Below the pieces are notes generated by a model. It ran no database searches, had not been told where the DNA came from, and saw only the letters and a program-made list of their open reading frames with translations. Position numbers and translations under genes: made by a program. From Archegozetes longisetosus (lineage: Eukaryota > Arthropoda > Arachnida > Sarcoptiformes > Trhypochthoniidae), in the NCBI GenBank assembly GCA_018873245.2, contig JAEMBT020000009.1:14020112-14084111 (forward strand): a stretch of 64,000 bases of DNA, given 5' to 3'. Shown here one piece after another: positions 10,766 through 22,027 of this stretch (position 1 is its first letter; the number at the start of each line of letters is the position of its first letter).

Positions 10766-10945
10766 AAGCCATGATTGACTGAAGAAGTATGATTCAATAA
10801 GTATTTAATGTTGATTTATTTATTACAAGTAGTTTTCGATACCACTTCTAATTAGATACAATAAATCATTTAGTTATCAGTTATTTTAGTTTGACGTTTA
10901 CTCCAATTAACAATAATTCACATCAATAAGATGCTCGGAGAAAAA

Positions 10946-11750
10946 ATCCACACAAAATTCAATTATTTATAACTTTTTTATTAGTGAATAAAAATGAAAG
11001 AAATTTTACATAGAATTGATATAATAATAAATAAATGATTTTAGTTTAGTTGATTGCTGATAGTGGCCTTTTGTACATAACTATTCGTATTCAAGTTCTA
11101 ATACACGATAATAGGCTTTGGAAATAGTTTTCGGGCAGTTTCTTCATATCTCTTTTAATTTTTCGAACAAATATTCAACAAATTCAGCTCTAAGAGATGG
11201 ATGTGCAAAATATGAATCACTACTGTAACCACTTGAACCTTCAAATGTAAAATAACTTTCGTCATCTACTATTATATGCTTTTGGTGATGGCTCAAGTGC
11301 ACGTATTCTCAACTTATTTAAACACTTTCTTTGCTTTAGTTTTTGGTTTTCGTTGCTTTTTGGAGCAGTTTTTCTTTCGAATTTTTTAATTCCATACTTA
11401 ATCAAATAACTTTTGGCAGTTTTATCGGAAACATTTAACTCTTTCCCCAATTTCATATAACTTACTTACTGTGTTCACATTTTTTCGATATATTTTATTA
11501 TGTCTCTTTCTAATTTATTTACATTAAAGGTTTTTCCTTTACTTATATTTTGTTTATAGAAATTTCCAATGAATATTCTTCTGCTATTTTCATTTAGTGT
11601 CTGCGTATTTACTGAATATATTCATTTATGCAAATGATATCGATTTTAAAAACTACAATAACTACGCAATTAATTTAAGTACTCAGAACTTTTGGAAAAG
11701 AATCTTTATATGCATTACATGTAGACTGATTTTGTGCAGATTTTTTTTCT
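10946..11750 (-). pseudogene. Degenerate Tc1/mariner-like transposase, copy 2
   Basis: The minus strand encodes the second helix-turn-helix of an IS630/Tc1/mariner transposase (KELNVSDKTAKSYLIKYG at about 11390-11450), followed by the linker FERKTAPKSNENQKLKQRK. About 120 bases further on, in another frame, is the catalytic segment IVDDESYFTFEGSSGYSS (11250-11275), whose DDES matches an acidic motif of the family, then FAHPSLRAE. Stops and frameshifts separate the pieces. A weaker N-terminal trace (NKLERDIIKYIEK) lies at 11470-11530. This is a dead copy; copy 1 at 7110-8065 is a paralogue. Confidence 0.65.
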
Positions 11751-12234
11751 TTGAGCACCTTAGTTCCTTAGTCTTAGTCAGGTTTTCATAAAGAGAAATG
11801 TGTTTTCCTTTAAAACAAACTTTTTAAATTATTAATACATTTCAATGCTTGAGAATTAATAAATAGCTTTCATTTATTTTTTCGTCTGACATGCAATGCT
11901 TGACTCCAATATTTCTGTCAATGATCAATTGAATAAGTTTTCTTCCCATAACTCCGTCGTCACTCTAGATGTCACCAATCCACTATCAAATGATACTCTT
12001 CTGAACAAATTGCTCCATCTATCTGTTCAACAAATGAATCCGTTTCTTGAGTATCACTCCCTTCACAATTATTAACATCCGTTGAACTGAGTTTAAATCC
12101 AGACTTTAAGAAACAATTTTTGATTTTTTGAGATTCGCCATCACTTCATGCATCTCTTATCCAATAAGAATTGAAGATATTGACATTTCAAATTATTGGG
12201 AGGTTTTGATTTTGTTTCATTAATGATGAAACTT

Positions 12235-12270
12235 TAGGTTAGGTTAATCTAACCTAACCTAGCTTAACTT
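12235..12270. repeat. Telomere-like repeat, head-to-head
   Basis: TTAGGTTAGGTTAA is followed immediately by TCTAACCTAACCTAGC, so the TTAGG motif occurs in opposed orientations within 36 bases. Confidence 0.6.
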
Positions 12271-13112
12271 TTTTCTATATCTCCTTTTAGAATTCTTAAC
12301 CCCTTGATCCAGAGGTTGAAAGGACAGAAGTGGTATTCGCCGATAAATATTTAAGGTAAACATTACTTAGTTCACCCTGTAACGATGTATTGAAACATCC
12401 AAAAATATATAATTCGTTGGCTTTGTTTTTCACATCTTTGTTAATTTTTGTAAGTCATTCCTGAAATATTGATGTATTCATCCATGCCTTAGAGTTGTTT
12501 CTATAAATTACCGGTAGTTCTGCCGTTTCATGAAAAACATAACGCAAGAGGTACAATCGCGAGTAAAATCATGCAGGCTTTCGTACTTAGTGCTTAGAAG
12601 TTTTACTATAGTCCGTTTTGCTATAAATATAATAACTTATCAAGTTAAATTTTTTATATTTATTAATTGCAACAATAAGTTTTCTTTAATAATATAATTG
12701 TTTTACAAAATATAATGAATTTAAAAATTTAAACTTTTGGTATTTCGTCGTATTCGTCCTTATACTTTTGATCTAGAGTATTAATTAATTTTAACATAGA
12801 ATTATATTTATTTATATGCAACCCTCTAGCTTTTGACTGTTTAGGAATATTGACAAGAACTTTACCATCGCTTTTAATTAAATTGTTTTTAACATCTTCA
12901 CATAAAATATCAACATCATGATATGTCTCTTCATTATGATTATACTTAACATGAATTTTATATGAGCGTTTCCTGAATTGACATTCTTTACTTATATGAA
13001 ATAGATTGGACAAGTTAGGTTTTGTTAAGTCATTAAAGAGTAATATATCTTTGTGAGTTATACGAAGAACAGTAATATTTTTACGTGAATTCTTAATTAA
13101 GTCATAACAATG

Positions 13113-13967
13113 CCTAGGACTTAGGCTGCCAACTGTCCAGGCCTCACTTGGATAGTCCAGTTTTCGGGGGTCTTGTCCAGTTTTTTTATCATTGACAATA
13201 TGTCTCAAATAAATGTCGTGACTAATATAAAAAATTTAATATTTTACAAATTAGTCACTTGGTTTATAAATTAATTAGGATTAAAATTGACTCCTCCGTA
13301 AAGTAGCCAACTAATTTATACAATTATTTTGCAAACTGGTTGACTAAATTACAAAGTGGTCAACGTTGTAAATTATTCATCACATATATAATGTTAAAAA
13401 CATGATAACTGATTACATACTGTAATATAGGTTTGTTTATCACATACGATAAGTATGTAATAAGTTTATTATACATTATTATACGAAATATTGTGGACAA
13501 TAATGAGCACAAACAATGCTAATTTTTTACAAAACATTAATCGATAACTTTTTTAATGGTCTAATAGTTTATGGCATTGAAATGTTGTGTAATGGAAAAT
13601 TATTTAATTGAAATATGATATGATTTGTGCGAGAAATGAGTGATAAAACCCGGAATCAGTCATCCGATAGGAAACGGGTCAAGAGGTGGACACAATTTAA
13701 TGACAATTGGCTTCAATTGGAAGAGCTTAAGTGTTGGATACAGAAGGAAAATGATGATTACACAGCATTTTATAAATGGTGTTCAAAACAATGACAACTA
13801 AGTATGAGGGCATCAAAACATTGAATGACCACAATCTGAGACCAAAAAATATTGACAGAGTGAAGCAATTTAAACGACTGTCCAGTTTTGTCCAGTTTTT
13901 TTAGTCAAAATTTAATACCTAATCCAGTTTTTTTTTAATTTTTCAGTTGGCAGCCGTACCTAGGACT
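13113..13967. mobile_element. Nested DNA element with 9-bp target duplication
   Basis: CCTAGGACT occurs at 13113-13121 and again at 13959-13967. Between the copies is an ~837-bp element with inverted ends TAGGCTGCCAACTG and TACGGCTGCCAACTG. Removing the insert and one repeat restores the host transposase reading YSPRHCYDLIK. Sub-terminal GTCCAGTTTT motifs recur near both ends. The TIR looks hAT-like, while an exact 9-bp duplication is more usual for MULE elements. Confidence 0.8.
13636..13794 (+). CDS. Truncated transposase N-terminus, 52 aa (nested element)
   Basis: ATG at 13636, TGA at 13792. A basic start (KTRNQSSDRKRVKRW) leads into TQFNDNWLQLEELKCWIQKE and DDYTAFYKWCSKQ. That order (F.. 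.WL......WI.k..dd..A.CkwC) resembles the N-terminal BED/TTF-type zinc-binding module of hAT-family transposases. Only the first half of the metal-binding motif is present and no catalytic core follows, so the nested element is non-autonomous. Confidence 0.45.
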   Translation: MSDKTRNQSSDRKRVKRWTQFNDNWLQLEELKCWIQKENDDYTAFYKWCSKQ

Positions 13968-15641
13968 ATAAATATAAACATTTCTTTTAAAATTTTGGCT
14001 TATATTTTTATGCAATGCATCACAAGACATTTCTGTGTGACCAACTTCAAGATATTTTAAAGTAATAGTTTCGAAATTAATACTTTTGCCATTAATAATT
14101 AAAATTAAATTAGCATATTTTTTTATTTTTATTTTGGCCCGTACAGTTGTCTGACCATAGAATAACTTCTTTAGAATTTTTACAAAATTCGGAGTTTAAA
14201 AACATTAGAGTAAAATTGATAAATTCTAAAGTTTTTTCAATTTCTGTATCATTTGATACAATACATAAGGAATTCTTATTTTTCCCTATGCCGCAAAATG
14301 TCTGGTTGTACACAGAAATTATATCATTAAAGTGTGAATCTTTGAGAGGTAATCTTGGAATAGTAATAATTTTTTGCATATCTACTGCTGCAACAGCTAA
14401 TTCTGTGTTAGTTTTAGATTTATTTGCGTCTATATGCATCAAATTTTTCGAATCTTTAGAATTTTCTTTATGTATCTCATAACATTTACATTTTTCACAC
14501 TCACAAATATTAGACTTATTATGTATTTCATAAATAACACATTTTAAACACATATCCTGGAAGGGTCTCCTAAAGCCAATATTCAATTTTTTAAAAAACG
14601 AATTAAAATAATTGAATGTGCGACTTTCAGTTGAACTTTTAGCTTCAATGAATTTTTTGTATGATTTACATGGACTTATATTAAATTTCTCACTGATATA
14701 CAATCTATTTGGGGAATAGCTTAAATTATAATGTGACTTGTGGGTTAAAGGACATTATATATTTCTCAATTTCAGTATCGAAATCATTAGATTTTCTTTT
14801 CCACTTATCTCTTTTTTCTTCAGTTTTAGGTAATCTGTTAAATACATCGTTTTTAAGTAGTTTTCTTATTGAAGAATCTGTTTTATATCCAAGTAGTTTT
14901 AAGAAAAACTGTTTACAAACTTCTTTTTTGTCTAATTTAAAATGTAATTTATGTTGCTTAAATGTCACACTTTTAATTTTCTCCTCCTTTACATTTTTCA
15001 CTAAAAATAATTGTTTATCTCTTGATGAAAGTACATCAAATTGTTGTTTAATTCTAATTAAATCGTTTGAAGTGAAATTGTTTTCACAGTTGAAATTGCA
15101 CATTTTGCTTTTATAACTTTTGTTTATTTCATTTAAAATGCTCAATTTAATAGTTTGATATATTTTTATAAGATAAAATTAAATAAATAGTGGCAAGTAA
15201 ACAATAAACTGAATAGTGCGCCAAATACAGTACGAATGACAATCTTAAAAACTGGTTTTTCACTTACGATGGTACTTCTTACGTTATATTTTTCATGAAA
15301 CGGCAGAGTTCTATTTTATCTTCATTTTAGTAAAAAAATTGTGGTCTCTGATTTAGCAATAATTAAATGTTTCGATTTTTCCAGATTAAGGCTACATCCT
15401 TTATTTAGATGCATTCACTCAAAGGTATAACAGCGGTTTGCGATACAACGATGTTTTGTTATGCGGCAATGTATGAATAAAATTGTTGGCTATTAGAACA
15501 CAGAGTGCTTCATACTTAAATGTATATATAAAAGCAGTGAAAATGTTGAATTTAGTTTTTAACTTCAATGTGTTATATAGCTACTGATGATTATGATCTT
15601 CCCTAATCGAATAGATGGCAGCAATACCCCCAATTAGACAG

Positions 15642-17165
15642 TCAAAATGTAATGCTTCCGGCGTAGATACCAAGCATAATAGACATATCAGTATCAAGCG
15701 GCGAGCTATATTCTTTATGATAGCCAGTCAGCAAGTGATATAACGGGCAAATGAATAGTTGATAGTGGAAGTCATCCGGCTGACCACAGACAGTGCAATT
15801 AGGGTTGTCTCTGATGCGGAACCGATTAAAGTAGGCATTAAAATCACTGTGATCAGTCGTATATTGCGTACGAAAATGATTAGCCATAAAATGAAAGGCT
15901 CTCTTCCTTGTGTCAACAGTTGGGAAATACTCATGTATGGTACTTCCGGTGTCCGAAGGTTGCCAGTTGTTATTCCACTTAACTAATACTGCACGTTCAT
16001 TGCAATATTTTAAGCCTCGCTCAGATAAAATGTCTTAAAAAAACGGTGTTTCGTCACCACATTACGAGGACTGTTTGACCAGTCCGTCGGAGGCTTCGTT
16101 ATCATCAGTTCTTTTATGAAAGGGAGTCCAAGCAAAATGAATGTCTATTGAAGGGTCATGCTTTTGAAGAGTCTCTATTACTCTAAGGACAATCGGAATG
16201 ACAGAGTTGAAGGATTTAATAGCAAACAGCGCTGATTTACTGTCGGAATAAAGGATATATTTACGGTCCTCAAGTATCAAGAGACTAATATGATTCAATA
16301 CAATATCAATTGCTATTAGCTCTGTTTGATACACAGAGCACATGAAAGCTAATTTAATCCATTCTTCATACGAGTGATTGCCTCTCTTATATACCATATG
16401 CTGAGCCGACTCCAGTCTCCCGCTTAGAGCCTTCTGTATATATTTGATAATCAAAAGCACCTATGCTTGCATGCGGAGAATCAGAATTAAATATTGAGCC
16501 GCAACTAATGACCTAAGAGCCGAGTGGAGCTGGTCAAAATATGGTGCCCTTGCCTCGATGTTATTCGCTACAAAATTCGCATCTAGAATAGATTCAATTA
16601 GGAGACACCTTTTTACAAAGTACTCGAGGGCAAGTCGTTCAAATCGTGTGTGAATAGATGTTACGCTCTCTAATATGCAAAGAGCATCTGTTGGCACGGT
16701 TCTATATCCTATCGTTATGCGAGTAAGAGCAAGACGATTGCTTTTAATCATACAACAATTATGTACAGTTTGAGTTCTATAATGCCAAATGGGGCATACA
16801 TTAGAGGTTATTGGCTCTATGGCTTCTTTATAAATCGTTCGCATAGCACTGGCACCAAGGCCCCAATTGGCTTTGGAAACACTTGCCAATCTCATCGTAA
16901 GTTGTTGAGCTCTATCGTCCACTTAATAAATGTGATCTTTAAAATTCAATCTATCATCCACAATAACACCAAGATACTTAGGTGACATGATAATCCGAAT
17001 TTCAGTGCCGTTCATACTGATAGATGACTGAAACGATAGCGTTGATTCGAAATAAAAAGCGCTGTTGTCTTTGTCGGATTGAACTCTATATGAATGGCCT
17101 TCCTCCAGTCATTCAGTAGCCGTAGTTCTCTGTTGGTTTTTCGAGTAAGATCAAGGATCGTTCAG
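15642..17165 (-). pseudogene. 5'-truncated non-LTR retrotransposon (RT, RNase H, zinc knuckle)
   Basis: Minus-strand fragments in the order expected for I/R1/LOA-type elements. 17165-16930: end of the RT palm (DLTRKTNRELRL, KTTALFISNQ) with stops. 16922-16461: RT thumb (DDRAQQLTMRLASVSKANWGL, ASAMRTIYKEAIEPI, YRTVPTDALCILESV). 16460-16062: RNase H, with the conserved E in YQTELIAI, D in ILYSDSKSAL and last D in DDNEASDGLV. 15887-15642: a CxxC...H...C zinc knuckle (NCTVCGQPDDFHYQLFIC). The first RNase H aspartate region and the segment before the final aspartate are deleted or altered (WTPFHKRTDDNE). Stops and frameshifts show it is dead. The 5' break near 17165 is the usual result of incomplete target-primed reverse transcription. 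Confidence 0.8.
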
Positions 17166-17264
17166 GTCCCTAAGGATGTTTCTTTATAGTTGTGCCTATT
17201 TAGTACCCCTCAACCATTAATTCTCTCTTCAAATAAACAATAGCTGCGCTTCATCATAGCCTTT

Positions 17265-17345
17265 GCTTGAAGCTTGAGCTTATAAGCTCGAAGTTAGCTA
17301 AAATCGAGCTTTAAGCGCAGCTCAGCTCGCAGCTAGCTTATGTTT
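17265..17345. repeat. AGCTCG-rich degenerate tract
   Basis: Many AGCT and GAGCTT/AAGCTC words in both orientations (for example GCAGCTCAGCTCGCAGCTAG). Tracts like this are often the terminal or sub-terminal part of DNA transposons. No matching end was found. Confidence 0.4.
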
Positions 17346-17552
17346 TTCACTAGAAATCAAAGCAAAAAAGTGCAATTGAATGTGATAAATTATCTTTAGA
17401 TGCAATATTTACTGGCACCATTTATTCCTTTCTATGTAAGTATTTAAATGCTTAATCAATAGTCCAATGGAAAATTTCTCATAAACTCGAATTACTAATT
17501 GTTTATAATCACTACAGTATATTTTTGTAGAGCAACGATGATGCAAAGGAGT

Positions 17553-18342
17553 TAGTCAGATTTTGCCTAATTGTGCACCAAGTTAACATGGGTATCAAAT
17601 TAAAGCTTGAGAAGAGTAGAATCTAAGAAAGAAAAAATATTCAAAAATACGATGGCTGAGAGACGATGAGTTTCTTAAGATTGATGTTTAAAAACTAAAA
17701 TATCAATATTTATCATCTTTATTTTAAGAATAATTAAGAAAAATCTTATTGAAAGACACTAAAGTGTTTTGATCTCTTCTGAAAAAATATATAAAAGCCA
17801 CCGAAAAATCTTTTCTTTAGATAATGGCTATGCCTTCATTACGTTTTAGTAGATGTAGCTAAAACCGGTGTTGAGGCAATAGTCGAATAGTGTTGTCAGT
17901 GCAAAAATGGCCTTAAAACCGTCGGATGCTGTACACATATGACGGTTCATTGGCATCTTGGGTACGGCAGGCACGTACATGAGATTCCAGGACCAGCAGC
18001 ATCCCTGGATGATGTCTGTTTGGTCCTTGAAAGCACTGATACAGACACTGACTAAGTGGGGCACCTCCAGCCACTATAAAAATCTGAAGTAAGTGGAACA
18101 CCTCTAGTCACTTTAAATAAGCTCATTTTCACTTGTTATTCCCTGGATAATGCTAACGAGCTTTTTGAATAAAATTAATAATTCTTGATATTAAATACAT
18201 TTAAAAATTCATGTCTTATCTCAGCCATCGTATTTTTGAAAAATTCTCTTTTCTTCTGATGCTACGCTTTATAAGCTTTAATTTGATACCCATATTAAAT
18301 ACTAGCGTGGTGCGCAATTAGACGAGATGCCTATATATTTTG
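17553..18342. mobile_element. Foldback element 1 (~110-bp inverted arms) with internal ORF end
   Basis: The left arm (17553-17665, TAATTGTGCACCAAG...GGGTATCAAATTAAAGCTT...ATACGATGGCTGAG) is inverted at about 18225-18342 (CTCAGCCATCGTAT...AAGCTTTAATTTGATACCC...GTGGTGCGCAATTAG). About 560 bases between the arms carry the coding remnant at 17891-18055. Arm similarity is roughly 75%. Confidence 0.65.
17891..18055 (+). pseudogene. SWIM-like zinc-finger ORF end (transposon-borne), copy 1
   Basis: An open stretch of 54 codons ending in TAA with no start of its own. It reads CCQCKNGLKTVGCCTHMTVH, WHLGYGRHVHEIPGP and SLDDVCLVLESTDTDTD. The CxCx8-CCxH spacing is SWIM/zinc-knuckle-like, and the following W.LGYGRH.hEIP.PA.SLDD tail is shared with the ORF at 22272-22637. 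I regard both as the C-terminal end of one transposon protein whose family I cannot name; SWIM fingers are common at the C-terminus of MULE transposases. A stop (TAG) lies directly upstream. Confidence 0.5.
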
Positions 18343-18382
18343 AACTTACTTCTTAGTATAGTAAGAAGTAAGAAAGTTGATC

Positions 18383-18672
18383 AGATCTGGTCTAATTTCC
18401 CACCAAACCAATATGTGAATCAAATTAAAGATTATGAAGAGTAGAATCGAAAACAAAAAGAATTTTCTAAAAAATATGATAGCTGAAAGGAAATATGAAT
18501 TTTTAAATGTATTTAATATTGTTTGAGTGACTTAATTTTTAAACATGGATTTTTAAAAATTTATATCTCCTCTCAGTCATCGTATTTTGAAAGGTTCTTT
18601 TTGCTTCGTATTTTATTTTAGTTTTATTTGATACACATACTGACTTGGCGAGCGTTTAGGCCGGATGCCTAT
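18383..18672. mobile_element. Foldback element 2, short relative of element 1
   Basis: The arms use the same sequence family as the 17553-18342 element (GGTCTAATTTCCCACCAAACC...CAAATTAAAG...GAAGAGTAGAATC on the left, inverted on the right, ending GGCCGGATGCCTATAT). The loop is short and non-coding. Both elements end in GATGCCTATAT and lie about 40 bases apart. It is a MITE-like internal-deletion derivative. Confidence 0.6.
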
Positions 18673-18679
18673 ATCTTTC

Positions 18680-19917
18680 TCATTAACTTCTTTGAAGCTT
18701 TTAATTAAAAGGCAAATGTCTCCTCTTAAACTAGAGTTCAAATAAATATTCATTATGAACGCGTTATTATTCACTGTACCTTTAGCAACAAAATGCGTTG
18801 AAACAATTTTCTGTTATCTTTTAAACTTTGAAACCTTTTATATAATGTTTACCTCTATTTAACAACGTGTGGTAATACAAATATTAGACAATTACAATAC
18901 TTCTATGCAATAACAAAATCCTTGCATATTTTGATATAAGTTTTATGTCTGCATAGAGCAAAATTTCGTCTAGGTATCTTACAGCTGAATTCAATGACTT
19001 TTTCAATGTACGCATTGCTAATACCAGTGGACGGTACTTAAGTAGTTCTATCAGATAAGAACAGTTATTGCATTGCTATCTCCATTTTAAGTTTAATTTG
19101 ATTTCCTACTTTGACGCCCATTTTAAATATTTTGTTTGTATTAAATACTCGATCGCATTGTGTTGTATTTAATTCTATAATTAAAATAGAAGACTGAATT
19201 GATATCTGATAATGCAAACACTATAAGAAAGAAACAAGTCGTAAGCAACCAAAATTATAAAAATAATCTTATATCAGTGAATGGTGATCTAATTATTTCA
19301 AAAATATAAAAAATACTTATGACCATGTCTTATAGAAAAATAGATAATTAGCATAATCTGATTTAGATTGAACGAATAATTATTGTTTTTAAACTGTGGA
19401 GTACGTTTCTGAGAACGATCTTAATTATTAGTTTTATGATCAGTAATAAGGTCGATTTTATGGCTGAGAATTGATCAGTCGTATCTACATACGACCAAGT
19501 CGAAAACTGTTAAATGCAGAAATAAAAATTTTGGCTTCTTATAAATTATTTTTTAAAAGTTTTAATTTGTTTGAAGTTTGAGATAGCAATTATTTGAAAT
19601 GTAAACAAATGATTTGATTGAGAACTGCACATTGTAAGAGTCACACGCGATGTAAATGAAAGAAAGGTATCTGATAAACGGATTACATTTTTTTATGTAA
19701 CTTCCACATATTTTAATATAAGAAACGTGTTGACAACAAAATTGCATTCTTTGCATTAAACAAAAAACATACAGTGAAAGTTTTTAAAGATAAATATTAA
19801 AATTATGATATTTTCGTCCCGCAAAAGGTACATGCGGGATGCAGGACACTTGGTCACTCTAGTCGTATGATAGGTCTTAAAGAGTTCCACAAAAATTTAT
19901 GCCTAAAATAATATGTA
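18680..19917. other. AT-rich, no gene seen
   Basis: No coding signal. A small hairpin (CCCGCA ... TGCGGG) lies near 19818-19838. Confidence 0.4.
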
Positions 19918-20355
19918 CTATCGGCCAAAAAAGTATATGTTAAATAAAACTTTTTCATGCCTTGCATACTTAGGGATCACTTTAATATTTACGCAATCAA
20001 CATTTTGAAAGCTTTTATAAACTTTAGTTTAGATCTGACTTGTGGTAAAACAAAATAATGAACTTTTGCATTAACCGTTTACCTGATAGAGTTCATAAAT
20101 TGTTAACTTTGCATCCAACTTTTCTCAATTATTTATTTGAATTTAAGTTATCTAACTTATGTTAAAGTTCGATACAAATTGTAACACTTATAGAGATTTA
20201 AAGATAAGTTTCACATTTCATGACTCATATTAGAAGTATTATCAAAATAATACGACAAAATTATTTACTCAATCTTTCCCTTATTTGGTGCAATCCTCAT
20301 TGGCTTTTACTGATTTTTAAGCTGACATTTTGACATATACATTTTCGGCCGATAG
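19918..20355. mobile_element. Tc1/mariner-type MITE, 438 bp
   Basis: The left end CTATCGGCCAAAAAAGTATA (19918) is matched in inverted orientation by TATACATTTTCGGCCGATAG (ending 20355). Both are flanked by TA (19916-17 and 20356-57). The interior is AT-rich with no ORF. CGGCCAAAAAAGTAT ends and TA duplication are typical of Tc1-like elements. Confidence 0.7.
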
Positions 20356-20359
20356 TACA

Positions 20360-21030
20360 TCATAATTTAAGATTTGTCACAAATTTTTAAGCTTTATTCG
20401 AAATTATTGTTAAATCGAAAAAGGAGTCTAAGTTTTAGTTAAAATCAACTTAAAATGCTTGTTGATGAATACACAAAGAATGAAGAAAAAAATTAAAAAA
20501 ATAGCTCTAAATTAAAGATCATAAAGAATTAAAGAATTTTTAAAAGAAGTGAACATTTAAAACTCAATTTTACTACTTGTAAATGAATAAATTTTATTTA
20601 TTATCTAAAACTATCAATTATTTACTATCACAACACCAGTAATAAACGTTAAATCGAATTTAATCAAATATTATGTGAACATTGATCATACAGTATTATC
20701 ACTTTATGAAGGTATAAAGTAATAATAATTAATACATTGATTATTATTAATACCAAGTGATTATGAAACGCATTAGTTTTAAGATCAATCATAAATAAAC
20801 ACATTACTGAAGTCGTGACTAGCTGATCATAAGACCAGTCATTTCTTAGCCATAACTTTAACATCGGTTATAAAGTTATAACCAGTGACAACATTTTTGC
20901 AGATGGTTCTCTAAAAAATAAACATAACCAAATAGAATTCAATTTCACTGTTTGAACACTTTTTTGAAAACAAATTATCAAAAAGTAATAAACTAATTTA
21001 TCACTCAACCTTGAAAAGTCAAAAATAATT
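20360..21030. other. AT-rich, no gene seen
   Basis: Nothing recognisable on either strand. Confidence 0.4.
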
Positions 21031-21445
21031 TATGTATATTATGTCGTCGCCGAAGAACAAATGAACTGTCGCGGGGCGACGCTAAAGGTCGACTCTCCGT
21101 TCTTCAGCTCACAGGTCCGGAGCTCTTGCGGTAGCAATGCTTTGGTCCGGAGCGAGAGCAGTGAACAAGAGTTGGTCAGCGATTGAGCGCCTTCGTGAAC
21201 CTGTCTAGGCGTCTGCCCGTGGAAAAAGAGTGTTTGTGCGAGCCTTAGATTTAGAGGGAGGGAGGCTAGTTGGAAGCGCTCGACGATAAGCACTACCTCA
21301 ACTAGTCTAGAAAGGGACCAAAACTTGAAAAAAAATATTTAAAAAGAAACAGCACCGTTACGTGCGAAGGAAAAACTGGCTGATCTTTATTAAAATTCGA
21401 GGCTTTTTACACAAATTTTTGACGAGGGCTAGCCTTAGTCCAATA
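21030..21445 (-). mobile_element. Possible LTR-retrotransposon end (R/U5, PBS and leader)
   Basis: This is a sharply GC-richer island in AT-rich DNA. On the minus strand an AATAAA (near 21385) is followed by a T/A-rich end, then TTTTGGTCCCTTTCTAGAC, which looks like the TTTGGTCC junction that follows the 5' LTR in many arthropod Ty3/gypsy-type elements. A GC-rich leader (21060-21300) with a short open frame follows. No gag or pol motifs follow, so this is a fragment at best. Confidence 0.3.
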
Positions 21446-21447
21446 GG

Positions 21448-21573
21448 AAACTGGTGTCATAAGCACGAGTCCATTGAGGGCTCAGACTGACTAGATGTGG
21501 ACTCACAAAGTTTGTGAGTTCAGACGGACGGTACGTGGACTCGCTGGATTTGTGCTCAGGACACCAGTTTGGG
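21448..21573. mobile_element. 126-bp near-palindrome with 6-bp flanking repeat
   Basis: The ends AAACTGGTGTC and GACACCAGTTT are inverted. The centre ACTCACAAAGTTTGTGAGT is a near-perfect palindrome, and AATAGG occurs immediately before (21442-21447) and near the far side (21574-21579, after GGG). It can fold into one hairpin. It looks like a tiny foldback MITE inserted into the GC-rich island. Confidence 0.55.
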
Positions 21574-22027
21574 AATAGGGAATTACAAGTAAGTCTTAGG
21601 ATTAGGGTTTTGATTGCACTTTACATTAGAAAAAGTTGTTTACATATAGAAATATTTGCATGCAATAGATTTCTTAGGAAATGTTTCTGATTTTTGTTTT
21701 GATTTGTTCTTGTTTATTATTATTTTTTTCTTGTTTAATTGGGTTTTTAAAATTATGTCTCAATATGATCAATCCTTTCAGTCATAATGTGAAAAATTAA
21801 GGAAATTGCACCCTTAAACATTTTGGCTTGAAAAACAAGTGAAAAACAGGAAAAATTTCTGGTTTTGTAAGAAAAAAAATTATTTTTACGTTTCAGCAAC
21901 AGTTCTCAAAGGAGGATGCCAGATTTCTATGGGAGCCCCGCCTACTTGATTGACAGAAAGTCTATGCATTTATTGAAAGATCTCAACTAGTAGAGAAACT
22001 TTACTAAGGGGTGCAACTTCTGAAAAC

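Larger units (their letters stand above)
12729..15145 (-). pseudogene. DDE-type transposase with WSDNCTGQNKN motif, broken
   Basis: Read on the minus strand. The N-terminal part (14750-15145, MSILNEINKSYKSK...) contains VCKQFFLKLLGYKTDSSIRK. A frameshift near 14740-14750 shifts to HKSHYNLSYSPNRLY, which runs on through CLKCVIYEIHNKSNICECEKC (a cysteine cluster), DMQKIITIPRLP, NQTFCGIG and the catalytic-looking WSDNCTGQNKN at about 14120. A second frameshift near 14112 leads to TLKYLEVGHTEMSCDALHKN. The C-terminal part (12729-13120) ends FHISKECQFRKRSYKI and INKYNSMLKLI. The order of motifs matches an insect/crustacean transposase family with the W.DNC..QNKN and GHT..S.D..H signatures. I cannot name the superfamily with confidence; Sola-like is a guess. 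Confidence 0.7.
12516..15312 (-). mobile_element. DNA transposon with ~50-bp terminal inverted repeats
   Basis: The left end (12516-12568, TTCTGCCGTTTCATGAAAAA then CATAACG) is matched in inverted orientation at 15257-15312 (CTCTGCCGTTTCATGAAAAA then TATAACG), about 85% identical over 50 bases. Both ends are next to a TA, a possible target duplication. Inside, on the minus strand, lies one transposase broken by frameshifts (next entry), interrupted by a second element at 13122-13958. The relative youth of the TIRs against the broken ORF suggests a moderately old insertion. Confidence 0.8.

Noticed and set aside
14147-15116. Plus-strand open stretches of 111 and 135 codons
   Set aside because: They mirror the minus-strand transposase, which has recognisable motifs; the plus-strand products are low-complexity shadows.
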